DNA of 37,912 bases from Nemertoderma westbladi (lineage: Eukaryota; Xenacoelomorpha; Nemertodermatida; Nemertodermatidae): positions 1 to 37,912 of the forward strand of contig JAUCBJ010008319.1 of assembly GCA_032718475.1 (NCBI GenBank). The letters run 5' to 3'. The notes under the pieces were generated by a model that was not told where the DNA came from, searched no databases, and was given only the letters and a program-made list of their open reading frames with translations. The position numbers and the translations under genes were made by a program. Within the stretch, counting starts at the first letter, position 1. The number at the start of each line of letters is the position of its first letter. Of this stretch, positions 1 through 9,075 are shown piece by piece.

Positions 1-309
1 AGGGAATATCACTATCAACAGGTCTATAATTACCCTTAATAGGGTTCACTATAGGAGTTTCTACTTCGCTAGCAGTATAGATGCGTGTAGGCTCCACACC
101 TTGCGCATGAGATACTTCAGACCTAACGGGTTGACACATTGTTACAGAGGGTGGTGGTATACCCTTTTGGGTGTTTACTAATTTATCGCGTTCAAGCGCG
201 ATACTTTGCTGCACTTCTTGCACGCTTACGTCCTTCTGGGCTCCTCCCCGAGGCGCACCCACGAGGCGGACGCTTTTCCACTACCCTTGGGGCCAGTCCG
301 ACTCCGTTT
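1..309 (-). CDS. Open frame leaving the window; possible downstream exon of the 706-codon ORF
   Basis: The minus strand is open from just after a TAA at 310-312 to base 1, with a first ATG at 137-139. The peptide has no family I recognise; it is polar (for example ERDKLVNTQKGIPPP followed by VRSEVSHAQGVEPTRIYTA). A possible 3' splice site, CCCGTTAG followed by GTCTG, would start an exon at 122. Joining that to the GTGAGG donor at 1465-1470 keeps the frame of the large upstream ORF (AG + G gives an Arg codon). This is inference: the pyrimidine tract is weak and a one-in-three chance match of frame is expected. It may equally be a separate ORF of a mobile element. Confidence 0.25.
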
Positions 310-1466
310 TTATCAGACCGGGCCGGAGGGTAGCCCGATGCTTCCCGGGTTCAATTTTCAATCCCCCGATCACACCGGCACAGCTCGTCGTGTGTAGCCG
401 AACGGCGGATCAAAGTTCGCCTACTGTCAACTTACTGTGGCCTGACTGTACATTGAGCCAACTCAGAGAGTCAACCGGCGGGTGGACCAGTCGATAGCGA
501 TCGAGCATCAAGGTCGCCCTTGAGCCAAACCGACGGTCTTGTCCCATGTGGGCTTGCGCTACCCAACATGGAATATTGACCGTTTTCACCCGCCTCGCCG
601 GCAGTATTGAAAAGGCAATACTGTCTGTAGCTAAAAAGCTACTGAACAAGTCACCACTTACCAGTCACTGTACACGTGTACTCAATAGATGCTCACGAAA
701 TCAAGTACACTACGGTAAACACAAAATCTGACGCATACCACGCACACACAGAGGACATAATCGGGGAAGACAAAATCGGTGACAAAATCAGAGGGGACAA
801 AATTGTATCGACTAATAAAAAGTCGAGAGTACTTTATTTTACCGACAGGGTAAAATAACTTTGTGTGCACAAAGTATGCTGGGGCGCAGTAAAATATGGT
901 CCTACTAATAACCGGCGGCGACTGAACCAACCGGCAAGGTTTCCCACACTCACTCGCAGTGGCCATACATACACTCACGTATACCACGTACACACACAAA
1001 CCACAGATTCCAGAGTATCATTCACTCGGACCACACTACAACACCAACCCCTCCTTGCAGCCGATATTCCGGGTGCCACCTCCATTCCAATAGTAGTACC
1101 AACAGAATCATCAGAACGTGTCCATTCCGATGCAACACCTCCATTCCAATAGTGCTACCCTGGGAAAAAACACGTTTTGGCAACCGATCGGAGACAGTAC
1201 AGAGTCTGGTCAACTCATACATACCAAACATAGACCTACCACATAGACCACATAAACCACAGATCACGCCATGCCACCACCCCTACTGTGTACAGGACTG
1301 GCAGTACGGCAACAGGCCGACTAGACGGTACCACGGCACCATGTTAATTCATGGTTCGCAAGACACGAGGGCCTTCAGTAACTCCCCTGCACTATAGTAG
1401 GATTTAACGTGCCCCCAGACCCTCACGAGTCCGCCGCCGCCTGTTTAGAGCACCCCTATAGAGACC
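310..1466. other. No supported gene; hairpins and CA-rich stretch
   Basis: Short frames exist on both strands but none has a recognisable domain or clean codon pattern. Visible content: repeated GACAAAATC-like words at 768-800, a set of three adjacent hairpins (809-875), CA-rich ACACACA stretches (about 740-760 and 965-1000), and a local duplication of CTCCATTCCAATAGT near 1079 and 1139. It could be an intron between the two minus-strand open frames on either side. Confidence 0.4.
809..875. repeat. Three adjacent hairpins
   Basis: Seen directly: CGACT/AGTCG arms (809-813 and 821-825, 7-base loop), then TTATTTTACC/GGTAAAATAA (834-843 and 849-858, perfect 10-bp stem, 5-base loop), then ACTTTGTG/CACAAAGT (858-865 and 868-875). 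They lie end to end within 67 bases. No function can be assigned. Confidence 0.6.
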
Positions 1467-3587
1467 TCACCTCCTTAGGCACTCTAGCCTACTTTCCCTC
1501 ACCGTTCCCTTTAAATGTTGGACAGTCCCTTCCAACTCTCGGACCTGTTGGGAGGAGCGTATCTGATTCTCCTTCATCTCTCCAAGGAGAATATCCATCC
1601 CCCGCCGTCTCTCGTCTACCCAATCAACCGCCGAAACGGGATCCGCCAACGTCGTAGCGGGCAGACAAGGGACAACGGGCGACAAATTCGGAATATTTCG
1701 CTCGGGGTCCAGGACCTGAACTGTCTCTCGGGCAGTTCTACGGGGCACAGGTAGCTTAGTGCTATGTAGAGGGAACTTATAGGTAGTCTCAGGGAGCACA
1801 GGTATGTCTATCACCGAAGGGGTGATTTCAAGAACAGGCCTAATTATTTCAGGCTCATCTACTATAGTAGGGAGTCTTTCTATTTTAATTATTGGGTCTG
1901 TGGGCTCTGTACTACCCAAGTTGGTGCTATTTAGTTGCCTTCTAACAGCTGGAGGCAAATCAGGCAATTTCTGACGGTGGAATGTTCTTTTACGTCTACT
2001 TGGACGAGATCTATTTCCCTTGCCTTCAGTATCGGTGGTATCGCCTTCCTCAGATGATGTATACCCCTGTCTCTTGGGAGTAGATCGACTCATCATCTGC
2101 ATATTGCTCGCTGTTAACTGTTTATTGAAGTTGTCCTGCTTTTCTTGAAGAATTTCCAACTCTAGTTGGGTTGCCTCTTCAGATGCCCTCCGTTCTGCTT
2201 CTACCACTGCCTCTGCTGTTGCCAGTGCCGCCTTTCTTTCTGCTTCGGCCGCTGCCTCTGCCGCTGCCTCTGCCGCTTTTGCCTTGGCCGCTGCCGCCTT
2301 TCTTTCTGCATCGGCCGCTGCCTCTGCCGCTGCCTCTGCCGCTTTTGCCTTGGCCGCTGCCGCCTTTCTTTCTGCTTCTGCAGCTGCCACTGCTGCTGCT
2401 ACTGCCGCTGCCTTTCTGTCTTCTATACGTTTTTTCTTTACTTGTTCTTCCTGTACCTTAACGACGCGGAGTTGTTCATCGAATTTAGCTTGATTAGCCG
2501 CTAACCTATCCACGTCGATGGCGTCAAGCACACGCTGTGCTCCTTCACTATTAGGGCTAAGTCCCTCTAGTCTTCTCCGCAACTCTTCATCACCTACAAA
2601 ACGCTGATAGTCTGACAGATAGATATCAATGGCATCCTTCTTATGCGGTTTCTCTGCCGTCGCCTCACTTTCCACTTGGGAAAAAGTAGCGTCTGTTGAT
2701 TCTCCATGGGTTGATCGCTCCTCTAGCTGAGCTTTCCACTGAGCAGTTCCTCGAACCTGGAGATTCACTCTTTGAAACCAAGTCTTTACGGCAACTTGCA
2801 ACGACGTGTCTTGCCTTCTTTTAGAAGCCTCCTCAAAGGCGGATAAGATTAGCCTAATCCGCAGAACTCTTTCTCTAACTTGATAAAGCAGCGATCCCTG
2901 CTCTTGAGGTCCTTGAGGTTGTTGAAAAAGTTGCTTTTCTATTCGCTCCATAGAGCTGAAGAATCCCTGTGCGTATCCGGCTGCGGACCTCTTCCACACA
3001 GCTGGATCGATGGTTTCCTTGGCTACTCCCATCCTGTGTATGTCTTCCCAGGCCGCTTCGGATAAATCAAACGGGAGTCCGGGTCCGGGGAAGTTCCATT
3101 GCGACTCGACAATAGACTTCAGTTCTTCACTAGTGTAGCCCGCGTAGCTATCTCTAGTTGACCGTTGACTTCTCGCCCAATCGATCTGGTGTTCTTCTAC
3201 CGCGATCAATAACCCAGCGAGCACGGCTGCAGGAAGGATGAGAAGGGGATCCGTATAAACCGCATCCGTCATCTCTGCTCCGCTCTCGGGTGTCAGCTCT
3301 ACAGTATCCTCACTACTGGAGCTGCTGGGCCGCTGAGGAAGAAGTTCTTGACTAGCGGGTTGTTGCTGTTCCGCCGCTTGTTGGTCCCGCTTGACCTGAG
3401 CTCGGGTGCCTATGATAGACCTACGATGTTGGACCAGCCTAGGTTCTGTTATTACTACTGGAGGGATGACTTTCCTCACAGTGGGAGGTGAACTGGATTT
3501 ACGACCAGACAGTGGTACGTCTCTATCTGAGTCGCAGATGGTTACATCTAATAAACTGTCTGACAGGTTCTGCTTAGTATCAGACAT
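1467..3587 (-). CDS. Unknown 706-residue protein with alanine-rich coiled-coil repeats
   Basis: I do not recognise this protein. It is a single open frame of 706 codons, so it is unlikely to be chance. The N-terminal 100 residues are Ser/Pro/Gln-rich, with a basic patch (KSSSPPTVRK). A hydrophobic stretch near residues 114-130 (ILPAAVLAGLLIAVEEH) could be a buried helix or membrane segment. Residues about 390-470 hold a TolA-like Ala/Lys/Glu helix with exact 22-residue repeats (AERKAAAAKAKAAEAAAEAA) that match 66-bp DNA repeats starting at 2233, 2299 and 2365. A basic Ser/Arg region follows (SRPSRRKRTFHR), and the C-terminus (about 650-700) is again coiled-coil-like. No protease, polymerase, integrase or zinc-knuckle motif is seen, so neither a gag protein of a retroelement nor a host gene can be chosen. 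The stop codon overlaps a good splice donor (GGAG/GTGAGG, 1465-1470), so this may be one exon of a longer gene. Confidence 0.6.
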   Translation of the reverse strand: MSDTKQNLSDSLLDVTICDSDRDVPLSGRKSSSPPTVRKVIPPVVITEPRLVQHRRSIIGTRAQVKRDQQAAEQQQPASQELLPQRPSSSSSEDTVELTPESGAEMTDAVYTDPLLILPAAVLAGLLIAVEEHQIDWARSQRSTRDSYAGYTSEELKSIVESQWNFPGPGLPFDLSEAAWEDIHRMGVAKETIDPAVWKRSAAGYAQGFFSSMERIEKQLFQQPQGPQEQGSLLYQVRERVLRIRLILSAFEEASKRRQDTSLQVAVKTWFQRVNLQVRGTAQWKAQLEERSTHGESTDATFSQVESEATAEKPHKKDAIDIYLSDYQRFVGDEELRRRLEGLSPNSEGAQRVLDAIDVDRLAANQAKFDEQLRVVKVQEEQVKKKRIEDRKAAAVAAAVAAAEAERKAAAAKAKAAEAAAEAAADAERKAAAAKAKAAEAAAEAAAEAERKAALATAEAVVEAERRASEEATQLELEILQEKQDNFNKQLTASNMQMMSRSTPKRQGYTSSEEGDTTDTEGKGNRSRPSRRKRTFHRQKLPDLPPAVRRQLNSTNLGSTEPTDPIIKIERLPTIVDEPEIIRPVLEITPSVIDIPVLPETTYKFPLHSTKLPVPRRTARETVQVLDPERNIPNLSPVVPCLPATTLADPVSAVDWVDERRRGMDILLGEMKENQIRSSQQVRELEGTVQHLKGTVRESRLECLRR
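2233..2400 (-). repeat. 66-bp in-frame tandem repeat within the unknown ORF
   Basis: The word TTTCTTTCTGC recurs at 2233, 2299 and 2365, a constant 66-bp step, each copy coding 22 residues of the Ala-rich helix. The period is a multiple of three, so copy-number change would keep the frame. Confidence 0.8.
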
Positions 3588-3717
3588 GACTATGTATACC
3601 GTTGAATGTCTACTGCTGTATTACAGTCTGAGTAAGTCTAGTAACTCAATATTACCTACTAGCCTAGTAATTAATTACCGGTACTGCTACTCAGTGTAGC
3701 GTGATATATATAATATA
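3588..3717. other. 5' flank of the unknown ORF
   Basis: Just upstream (minus sense) of the ATG at 3585-3587. It contains short palindromic words (AATTAATT and TACCGGTA at 3676) and AT-rich runs but no clear TATA box at a fixed distance. No promoter is claimed. Confidence 0.3.
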
Positions 3718-4098
3718 TTAGAATACCGGTATACTTATAGTATATATAACTATATAAGTATTATTACAGACTAGGTTTATCACAGAATACCGGTATAGTT
3801 TTAGCACAAATATATATAAATATATAATAGGCCTATCTGAATACCGGTATACAGCTTACAGTTTGTAGGATATATAATTCTGAAATAGAATTAATTACAA
3901 GTACCGGTATAATTTCAGCCTAAATTTATAGAAATAAAGATAATAGGCCTATCGTAAATACCGGTATGCAGTTTACACTTATAGTGTATATATATAAGTA
4001 TAATTACAAACTAGAATTAATTACAGAATACCGGTATGATTTCAACCTAAAATTTATAGAAATAAATATAATAAGCCTATTGTAAATACCGGTATATC
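3718..4098. repeat. Degenerate repeat array marked by the palindrome ATACCGGTAT
   Basis: The 10-base palindrome ATACCGGTAT (one copy GTACCGGTAT) occurs at 3723, 3787, 3841, 3901, 3958, 4028 and 4086, i.e. every 54-70 bases. Alternate spacers are related: one type carries TATAGAAATAAA...TAGGCCTAT, the other CAGTTTACA...TATATATAAGTATAATTAC. The array is therefore a ~120-bp dimer repeated about three times. The palindrome is better conserved than the spacers, which hints that it is the functional or most recently spread part. Confidence 0.7.
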
Positions 4099-5039
4099 AA
4101 TTATTTTAAATAACTGAATTTCTGAATTTTAAGGGTTACTTGGTTACTTTACTTACTTTATTACCGTTATTTGAGCAGTAATCCAACTGATATTGAGACC
4201 TAATGGTTGTATGGTAGGCCTACGATTTATAAATCGTTAGATTTGATTTATAATATATATATACCCGTTTTAATGGGTTTTGTCAATGTTTGAAATAAAT
4301 GTTATTATTTCTGGGGAGTAATCACTACACAAAGCGGTGCGCTTTCAGTGAAGTGTTACGTACAGGACACTAAAACAAATAATACTAATTTACCTAAGTT
4401 ACTTAATACTACAAATTACGTACAATTCGGGTGAGATTACAATCTCTAAATAAACACAAAAATTTTACAAAAACACAAATACGAATTTTTAGGGTAATTT
4501 TACAAGAAGTCTACAAACCAGCCTAACAAAGGGTTAGAAAACTGATTATTACAGCGGACAGGGTACTACGGTATTTGAAATAATAAGTAGTAGTAAATAC
4601 ACTGCGTTGTCTAGATAGGAAAATGCCACCGCCTGACGACCTATAGCCGTATCGCTATAGGTTCTACGTTATGTATCACGGAGTGTTCCTACCTAGAAGT
4701 TAATAGAGCTAATCGAATGTGCCTATCAACCACTTTACAACACAAATATAATGCCTACAATAATTACTTCGGAAAGCACCGTACACTAAACCCTAAATTA
4801 GGTACGAGTACTTGTATAACAAATAATCAGTAGTTAAATATACTTGAACAGCTAAAAGAACCACGGCATCTGCTGGAGTGACCGATGCACAAAATCACCA
4901 GTCTTTACCTACGCCGAGCAGCCCGTGTAGTACCGGGGTTAATTTAACTATAACGGTATGTATAACAAACACAATTACTGTAGGAACAAACTTAGGGACT
5001 TGAATGTTGCGAATAATCGCATAAACTCTGAATAATAAA
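4099..5039. other. Non-coding, with two small hairpins
   Basis: No gene seen. An imperfect inverted repeat lies at 4323-4355 (CACTACACAAAGCG against CGCTTTCAGTGAAGTG). A perfect 9-bp stem ACCTATAGC/GCTATAGGT with a 6-base loop lies at 4639-4662. The rest is AT-rich unique sequence. Confidence 0.5.
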
Positions 5040-5604
5040 TATTACGCTACGCGTACAAACTACTCAAACAAAATACAGACCGAACACTGACAGACTACTA
5101 TCAAGCCTAAACAAACTACGGTATATGCAGACTCCGAAATGATTAGGGAGTATGCGCTCTAACCCAGTAGTGCGACTTATTCTTTAGTTGGGGGTTTACC
5201 TTACAGTGTTCACTGCCCCTACTGCCTAATCGTACTTAATCGGACAGATGATCTACACACGCGGCAATCCGTTCAGACCTAATAACAGCCAGACAACTAT
5301 CCAGCCTACAAATTATTTAAATAAAATTATACGCTACCCGTACAGACTTACACAAACAAAGTACAGACTAAACGATGGCAGACTACTCTCAAGCCTAAAT
5401 AAACTACAGGACATGCAGACTCCGAAATGATTAGGGAGTATGCGCTCTAACCCAGTAGTGCGACTTATTCTTTAGTTGGGGGTTTACCTTACAGTGTTCA
5501 CTGCCCCTACTTCCTAACCGTACTTAATCGGACAAATGCTCTACACACACTGCAATTCGTTCGGACTTAACAGCAATCAGACAACAGCTCAGCCTACAAA
5601 TTGT
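5040..5604. repeat. Two-copy tandem duplication, 287-288 bp unit
   Basis: ACGCTAC at 5044 and 5331, and GCAGACTCCG at 5127 and 5415, mark two tandem copies. The copies share long near-identical runs (for example GATTAGGGAGTATGCGCTCT and the GTTGGGGGTTTACC block) and diverge mainly by substitutions. Neither copy is coding. This could be part of the terminal or control region of an unrecognised mobile element, but no terminal motif is seen. Confidence 0.7.
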
Positions 5605-7098
5605 CTGTACAATCTGATCAGGTTTACACGCCTTCTGTTCAATACTGGCCTACAAACAAATAAAACTGACAGAAATAGGCCTAAGTAAAATCCCAATAAA
5701 AACCAGGCGTCCCCGATTAATTATTAAGACCTACCGGCATATATAATCAAATCGAATAATACTGCTGTACTTATACGGAAGTAGGTACCGGTCCGGATGA
5801 TCAGGCAGTCAGGCCTACTGGTTACCGGTCGACCGGTACTTTCGACTTTATTGCTTACTGCAATAAAGAAGCTATATCCTTTAATGTTCGCGCTTTCAGA
5901 CCTTTGGCAGTTTAACCCGCCAAATTAGAATGTCTTCTAGATAATAAATCGCTTTTTAGTCTATGACAAGTATTTGATTCACTACACTAGTCGAAACCAA
6001 TCCGTGCGCGACCATTCACCCGCTGGATATTCCCGGGAGATTGGGTTCGACGGTTTAATTTTTATTGCTATGTAAGCCTAATGTATTATTCGACTGACAG
6101 TATTATATAATCTCTGACAATATTATTCACCTTCGGTAATATTAACAGTTCCTTTAGGACGTGGCGCTTTATCTATATAAACAGAGTTATGACTTAAACT
6201 ACTCACAACGATATGGCTTAATTATAATCCACATATATGGCGCATTCTTTAGGAATTGCTTCTTTAACAGACTCACTCATACACTATGCTGCACAATACT
6301 GCACACTAATCTGCCAATCTTCACTGATTTTAGTCACATATAAAAGGAACACAGGCTGACTCATGTAGGGTCTATCAAATAACATTAGATTCACTTCAAA
6401 CCACTTTAACATAAGTCACAATCGTTATTGGTAACCTTTCTCTCTTACCTTAGGTATATCAAGAATATTGGGTTGCGGGGTTATTTATCGTTATTCCAAA
6501 TATAATTATTCATCAACCATATTATGAAGAACTGACAGCAAATAGCAGTATAAAACAACAAGTCAGTACCGGTATGTACTGCACATAGGCATGAGATATT
6601 CAAGTATTCAGTTTGCAGTTAAAGGATATATGCCCTTTATAATTAAACCTACTAGTGTACGACTAAAAAGCAGTACAGCACAAAAATACTTCCAAGCCGT
6701 TCTTTCTTTGGCTCAAGACTGAATGTAAGCACTGCACATAGGCATTGCGTCATTTCTCGGAAATTCTCTGTACAAGGAGCCACAAAAACGCTCTCATTGG
6801 CTGACTGAACTGAGAGACGCCGTAGAACAAAGGAAATCAACACGTATGAATGTCAGCTGTTAACCGTAGTCATAGTAACTACTGTTCAAGAGTAGCTATC
6901 ACCCTTTTGCGTCACGAATTGCCATAGAATCATAAAATATGCCTTTCACAGTACACATACGGAGGAAATAGGTCTTAGATCCTCTAAAAACACCGATACA
7001 GCAATAATACGGTCTCTTACACTTATTAAATCAACTACAGAGTATTTTAATGTAAAAGATAATAAAAATAACGGGGCAATTCAGCAAAGGCTTTTACA
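5605..7098. other. No gene seen
   Basis: AT-rich unique sequence. All open frames are short and lack domains; the longest is about 63 codons on the minus strand at 6652-6843. TATATAAA-like words occur (6171-6179) but nothing ties them to a gene. Confidence 0.5.
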
Positions 7099-8199
7099 GT
7101 GGCTGAATGCTGAAAGAACGAGTGGAGAAGTGGCTGAATGCTGAAAGAACGAGTGGAGAAGTGGCTGAATGCTGAAAGAATGAGTGGAGAAGTGGCTGAA
7201 TGCTGAAAGAACGAGTGGAGAAGTGGCTGAATGCTGAAAGAACGAGTGGAGAAGTGGCTGAATGCTGAAAGAACGAGTGGAGAAGTGGCTGAATGCTGAA
7301 AGAACGAGTGGAGAAGTGGCTGAATGCTGAAAGAACGAGTGGAGAAGTGGCCGAATGCTGAAAGAACGAGTGGAGAAGTGGCTGAATGCTGAAAGAACGA
7401 GTGGAGAAGTGGCTGAATGCTGAAAGAACGAGTGGAGAAGTGGCTGAATGCTGAAAGAACGAGTGGAGAAGTGGCTGAATGCTGAAAGAACGAGTGGAGA
7501 AGTGGCTGAATGCTGAAAGAACGAGTGGAGAAGTGGCTGAATGCTGAAAGAACGAGTGGAGAAGTGGCTGAATGCTGAAAGAATGAGTGGAGAAGTGGCT
7601 GAATGCTGAAAGAACGAGTGGAGAAGTGGCTGAATGCTGAAAGAACGAGTGGAGAAGTGGCTGAATGCTGAAAGAACGAGTGGAGAAGTGGCTGAATGCT
7701 GAAAGAACGAGTGGAGAAGTGGCTGAATGCTGAAAGAATGAGTGGAGAAGTGGCTGAATGCTGAAAGAACGAGTGGAGAAGTGGCTGAATGCTGAAAGAA
7801 CGAGTGGAGAAGTGGCTGAATGCTGAAAGAATGAGTGGAGAAGTGGCTGAATGCTGAAAGAACGAGTGGAGAAGTGGCTGAATGCTGAAAGAACGAGTGG
7901 AGAAGTGGCTGAATGCTGAAAGAACGAGTGGAGAAGTGGCTGAATGCTGAAAGAACGAGTGGAGAAGTGGCTGAATGCTGAAAGAACGAGTGGAGAAGTG
8001 GCTGAATGCTGAAAGAATGAGTGGAGAAGTGGCTGAATGCTGAAAGAACGAGTGGAGAAGTGGCTGAATGCTGAAAGAACGAGTGGAGAAGTGGCTGAAT
8101 GCTGAAAGAACGAGTGGAGAAGTGGCTGAATGCTGAAAGAACGAGTGGAGAAGTGGCTGAATGCTGAAAGAACGAGTGGAGAAGTGGCTGAATGCTGAA
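7099..8199. repeat. Minisatellite, 31-bp unit, about 35.5 copies
   Basis: Unit GTGGCTGAATGCTGAAAG + AACGAGTGGAGAA, repeated head to tail with almost no indels. Most variation is one site: AACGAG reads AATGAG in copies at 7181, 7584, 7739, 7832 and 8018, all separated by exact multiples of 31 bp; one copy has GGCCGAATG. C-to-T at a CpG fits deamination of methylated cytosine. The unit length is not a multiple of 3 and every frame has stops, so the array is not coding. It ends about 450 bp beyond the NOP56 stop codon. Confidence 0.97.
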
Positions 8200-8649
8200 G
8201 GTCTTCTAAATATTTATTATTATTTTCAATCTGTTAAACAATCGACGAGAATAATAAGTAACAAAATTTACTATCCCAAAAATAGCTATAGAGTTTGAAT
8301 TAAAAATCATCAACAAAATATGGGCTTTTCAATAAACTTCCCTCAAGACAAGAGGTATTTAAATCGAAAATAATAAAACAGTCCTTTAACCAACACCTGC
8401 TGCTTCTAATACCTAGTAAGCAGTGCTTAAACTGCTTAATGCTCAATTATATATTTGAGTTTCATTGATAGTTCGTCATAGAGTTACAGATAGTTCTTGT
8501 AAATACAACTTGTTCAACTATTAACCGGCTGATGCACTACTACTAGTTAGTAGTGAAACACTGTAAGTATCTGGAAAGTCGCCCTATTGCTTAGAGACTC
8601 GACTCAATAACGAAACCACCACGACCTTCTAACCAAAACCCAAGATGTA
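8200..8649. other. 3' flank of NOP56
   Basis: No gene. In minus orientation this is the NOP56 3' UTR and downstream flank. The nearest AATAAA that I see on the minus strand is at 8213-8218, about 430 bases past the stop; whether it is used cannot be told. Confidence 0.4.
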
Positions 8650-9075
8650 TCAATTATCATCGAGTCGATGTTTCTTCTTCTTCTTAGGCTTAACACGTTC
8701 GGCAATCTCCTCAACGTCCATCTCTTCAGCAAGCTCTTCCTTAACTTTCTTCTTCTTTTTCTTCTTCTTAACTTGGCCATCGGTTTCAAGAGAATCTCCT
8801 ACAGATTCAACCTGACTCGTTTCCATGCTCTCCTCTACACTTCCCACGGTATTGTCGAAAGTTTCATGTGTTTCCTCACCATCTTCCTCTAACTTTCTCT
8901 TCTTCTTTTTCTTCTTCTTTTTCTCGGTTCCCCCACTATCAACCTCCCTTTCTCTCTGCTCTTGCTTCCTTTTCTCGGCTAGAACTGCCTCGAACTCCTC
9001 CACAGCTTCCTTCATGGCCTCGGCGTTCGTAGGATGTGCGTCGCCAACTTCGTAAAACTTTAGTCGGTCCTCAAC
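8650..9075 (-). CDS. NOP56: NOP56, exon 2 (lysine-rich C-terminal tail)
   Basis: The second and last coding exon. It starts after ATATCTTTGTCTCCAG (acceptor AG at 9076-9077) and runs in phase 0 to a TGA at 8650-8652, giving 141 residues. It opens with VEDRLKFYEVGDAHPTN, which continues the NOP56 family's conserved end of the Nop domain (human has VEERLSFYETG at this point). It then passes into the family's typical KKE tail: an acidic/basic coiled segment (EEFEAVLAEKRKQEQ) and three poly-lysine blocks separated by acidic Ser/Glu/Thr stretches, ending KKKKKHRLDDN. In this family the tail is poorly conserved and serves nucleolar localisation. Joined to exon 1 the protein is 547 residues, close to the usual 500-600. 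Confidence 0.93.
   Translation of the reverse strand, partial: VEDRLKFYEVGDAHPTNAEAMKEAVEEFEAVLAEKRKQEQREREVDSGGTEKKKKKKKKRKLEEDGEETHETFDNTVGSVEESMETSQVESVGDSLETDGQVKKKKKKKKVKEELAEEMDVEEIAERVKPKKKKKHRLDDN

Noticed and set aside
329-372. tRNA-like B box (GGGTTCAATTTTC)
   Set aside because: The match to GGTTCRANNCC is poor and no cloverleaf or A box lies at the right distance.
682-999. Minus-strand 105-codon frame rich in Cys, Val and Tyr
   Set aside because: It comes from CA/GT-rich low-complexity DNA and hairpins, with no domain or conservation signal.
2166-2504. Plus-strand open frames antisense to the orphan ORF (Cys/Leu-rich)
   Set aside because: They mirror the alanine-rich repeats on the opposite strand; their composition is the reverse complement of GCN codons, not a protein.
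7099-8199. Regular repeats resembling a CRISPR array
   Set aside because: The units are contiguous with no unique spacers, the surroundings are eukaryotic, and no cas-like gene is present.
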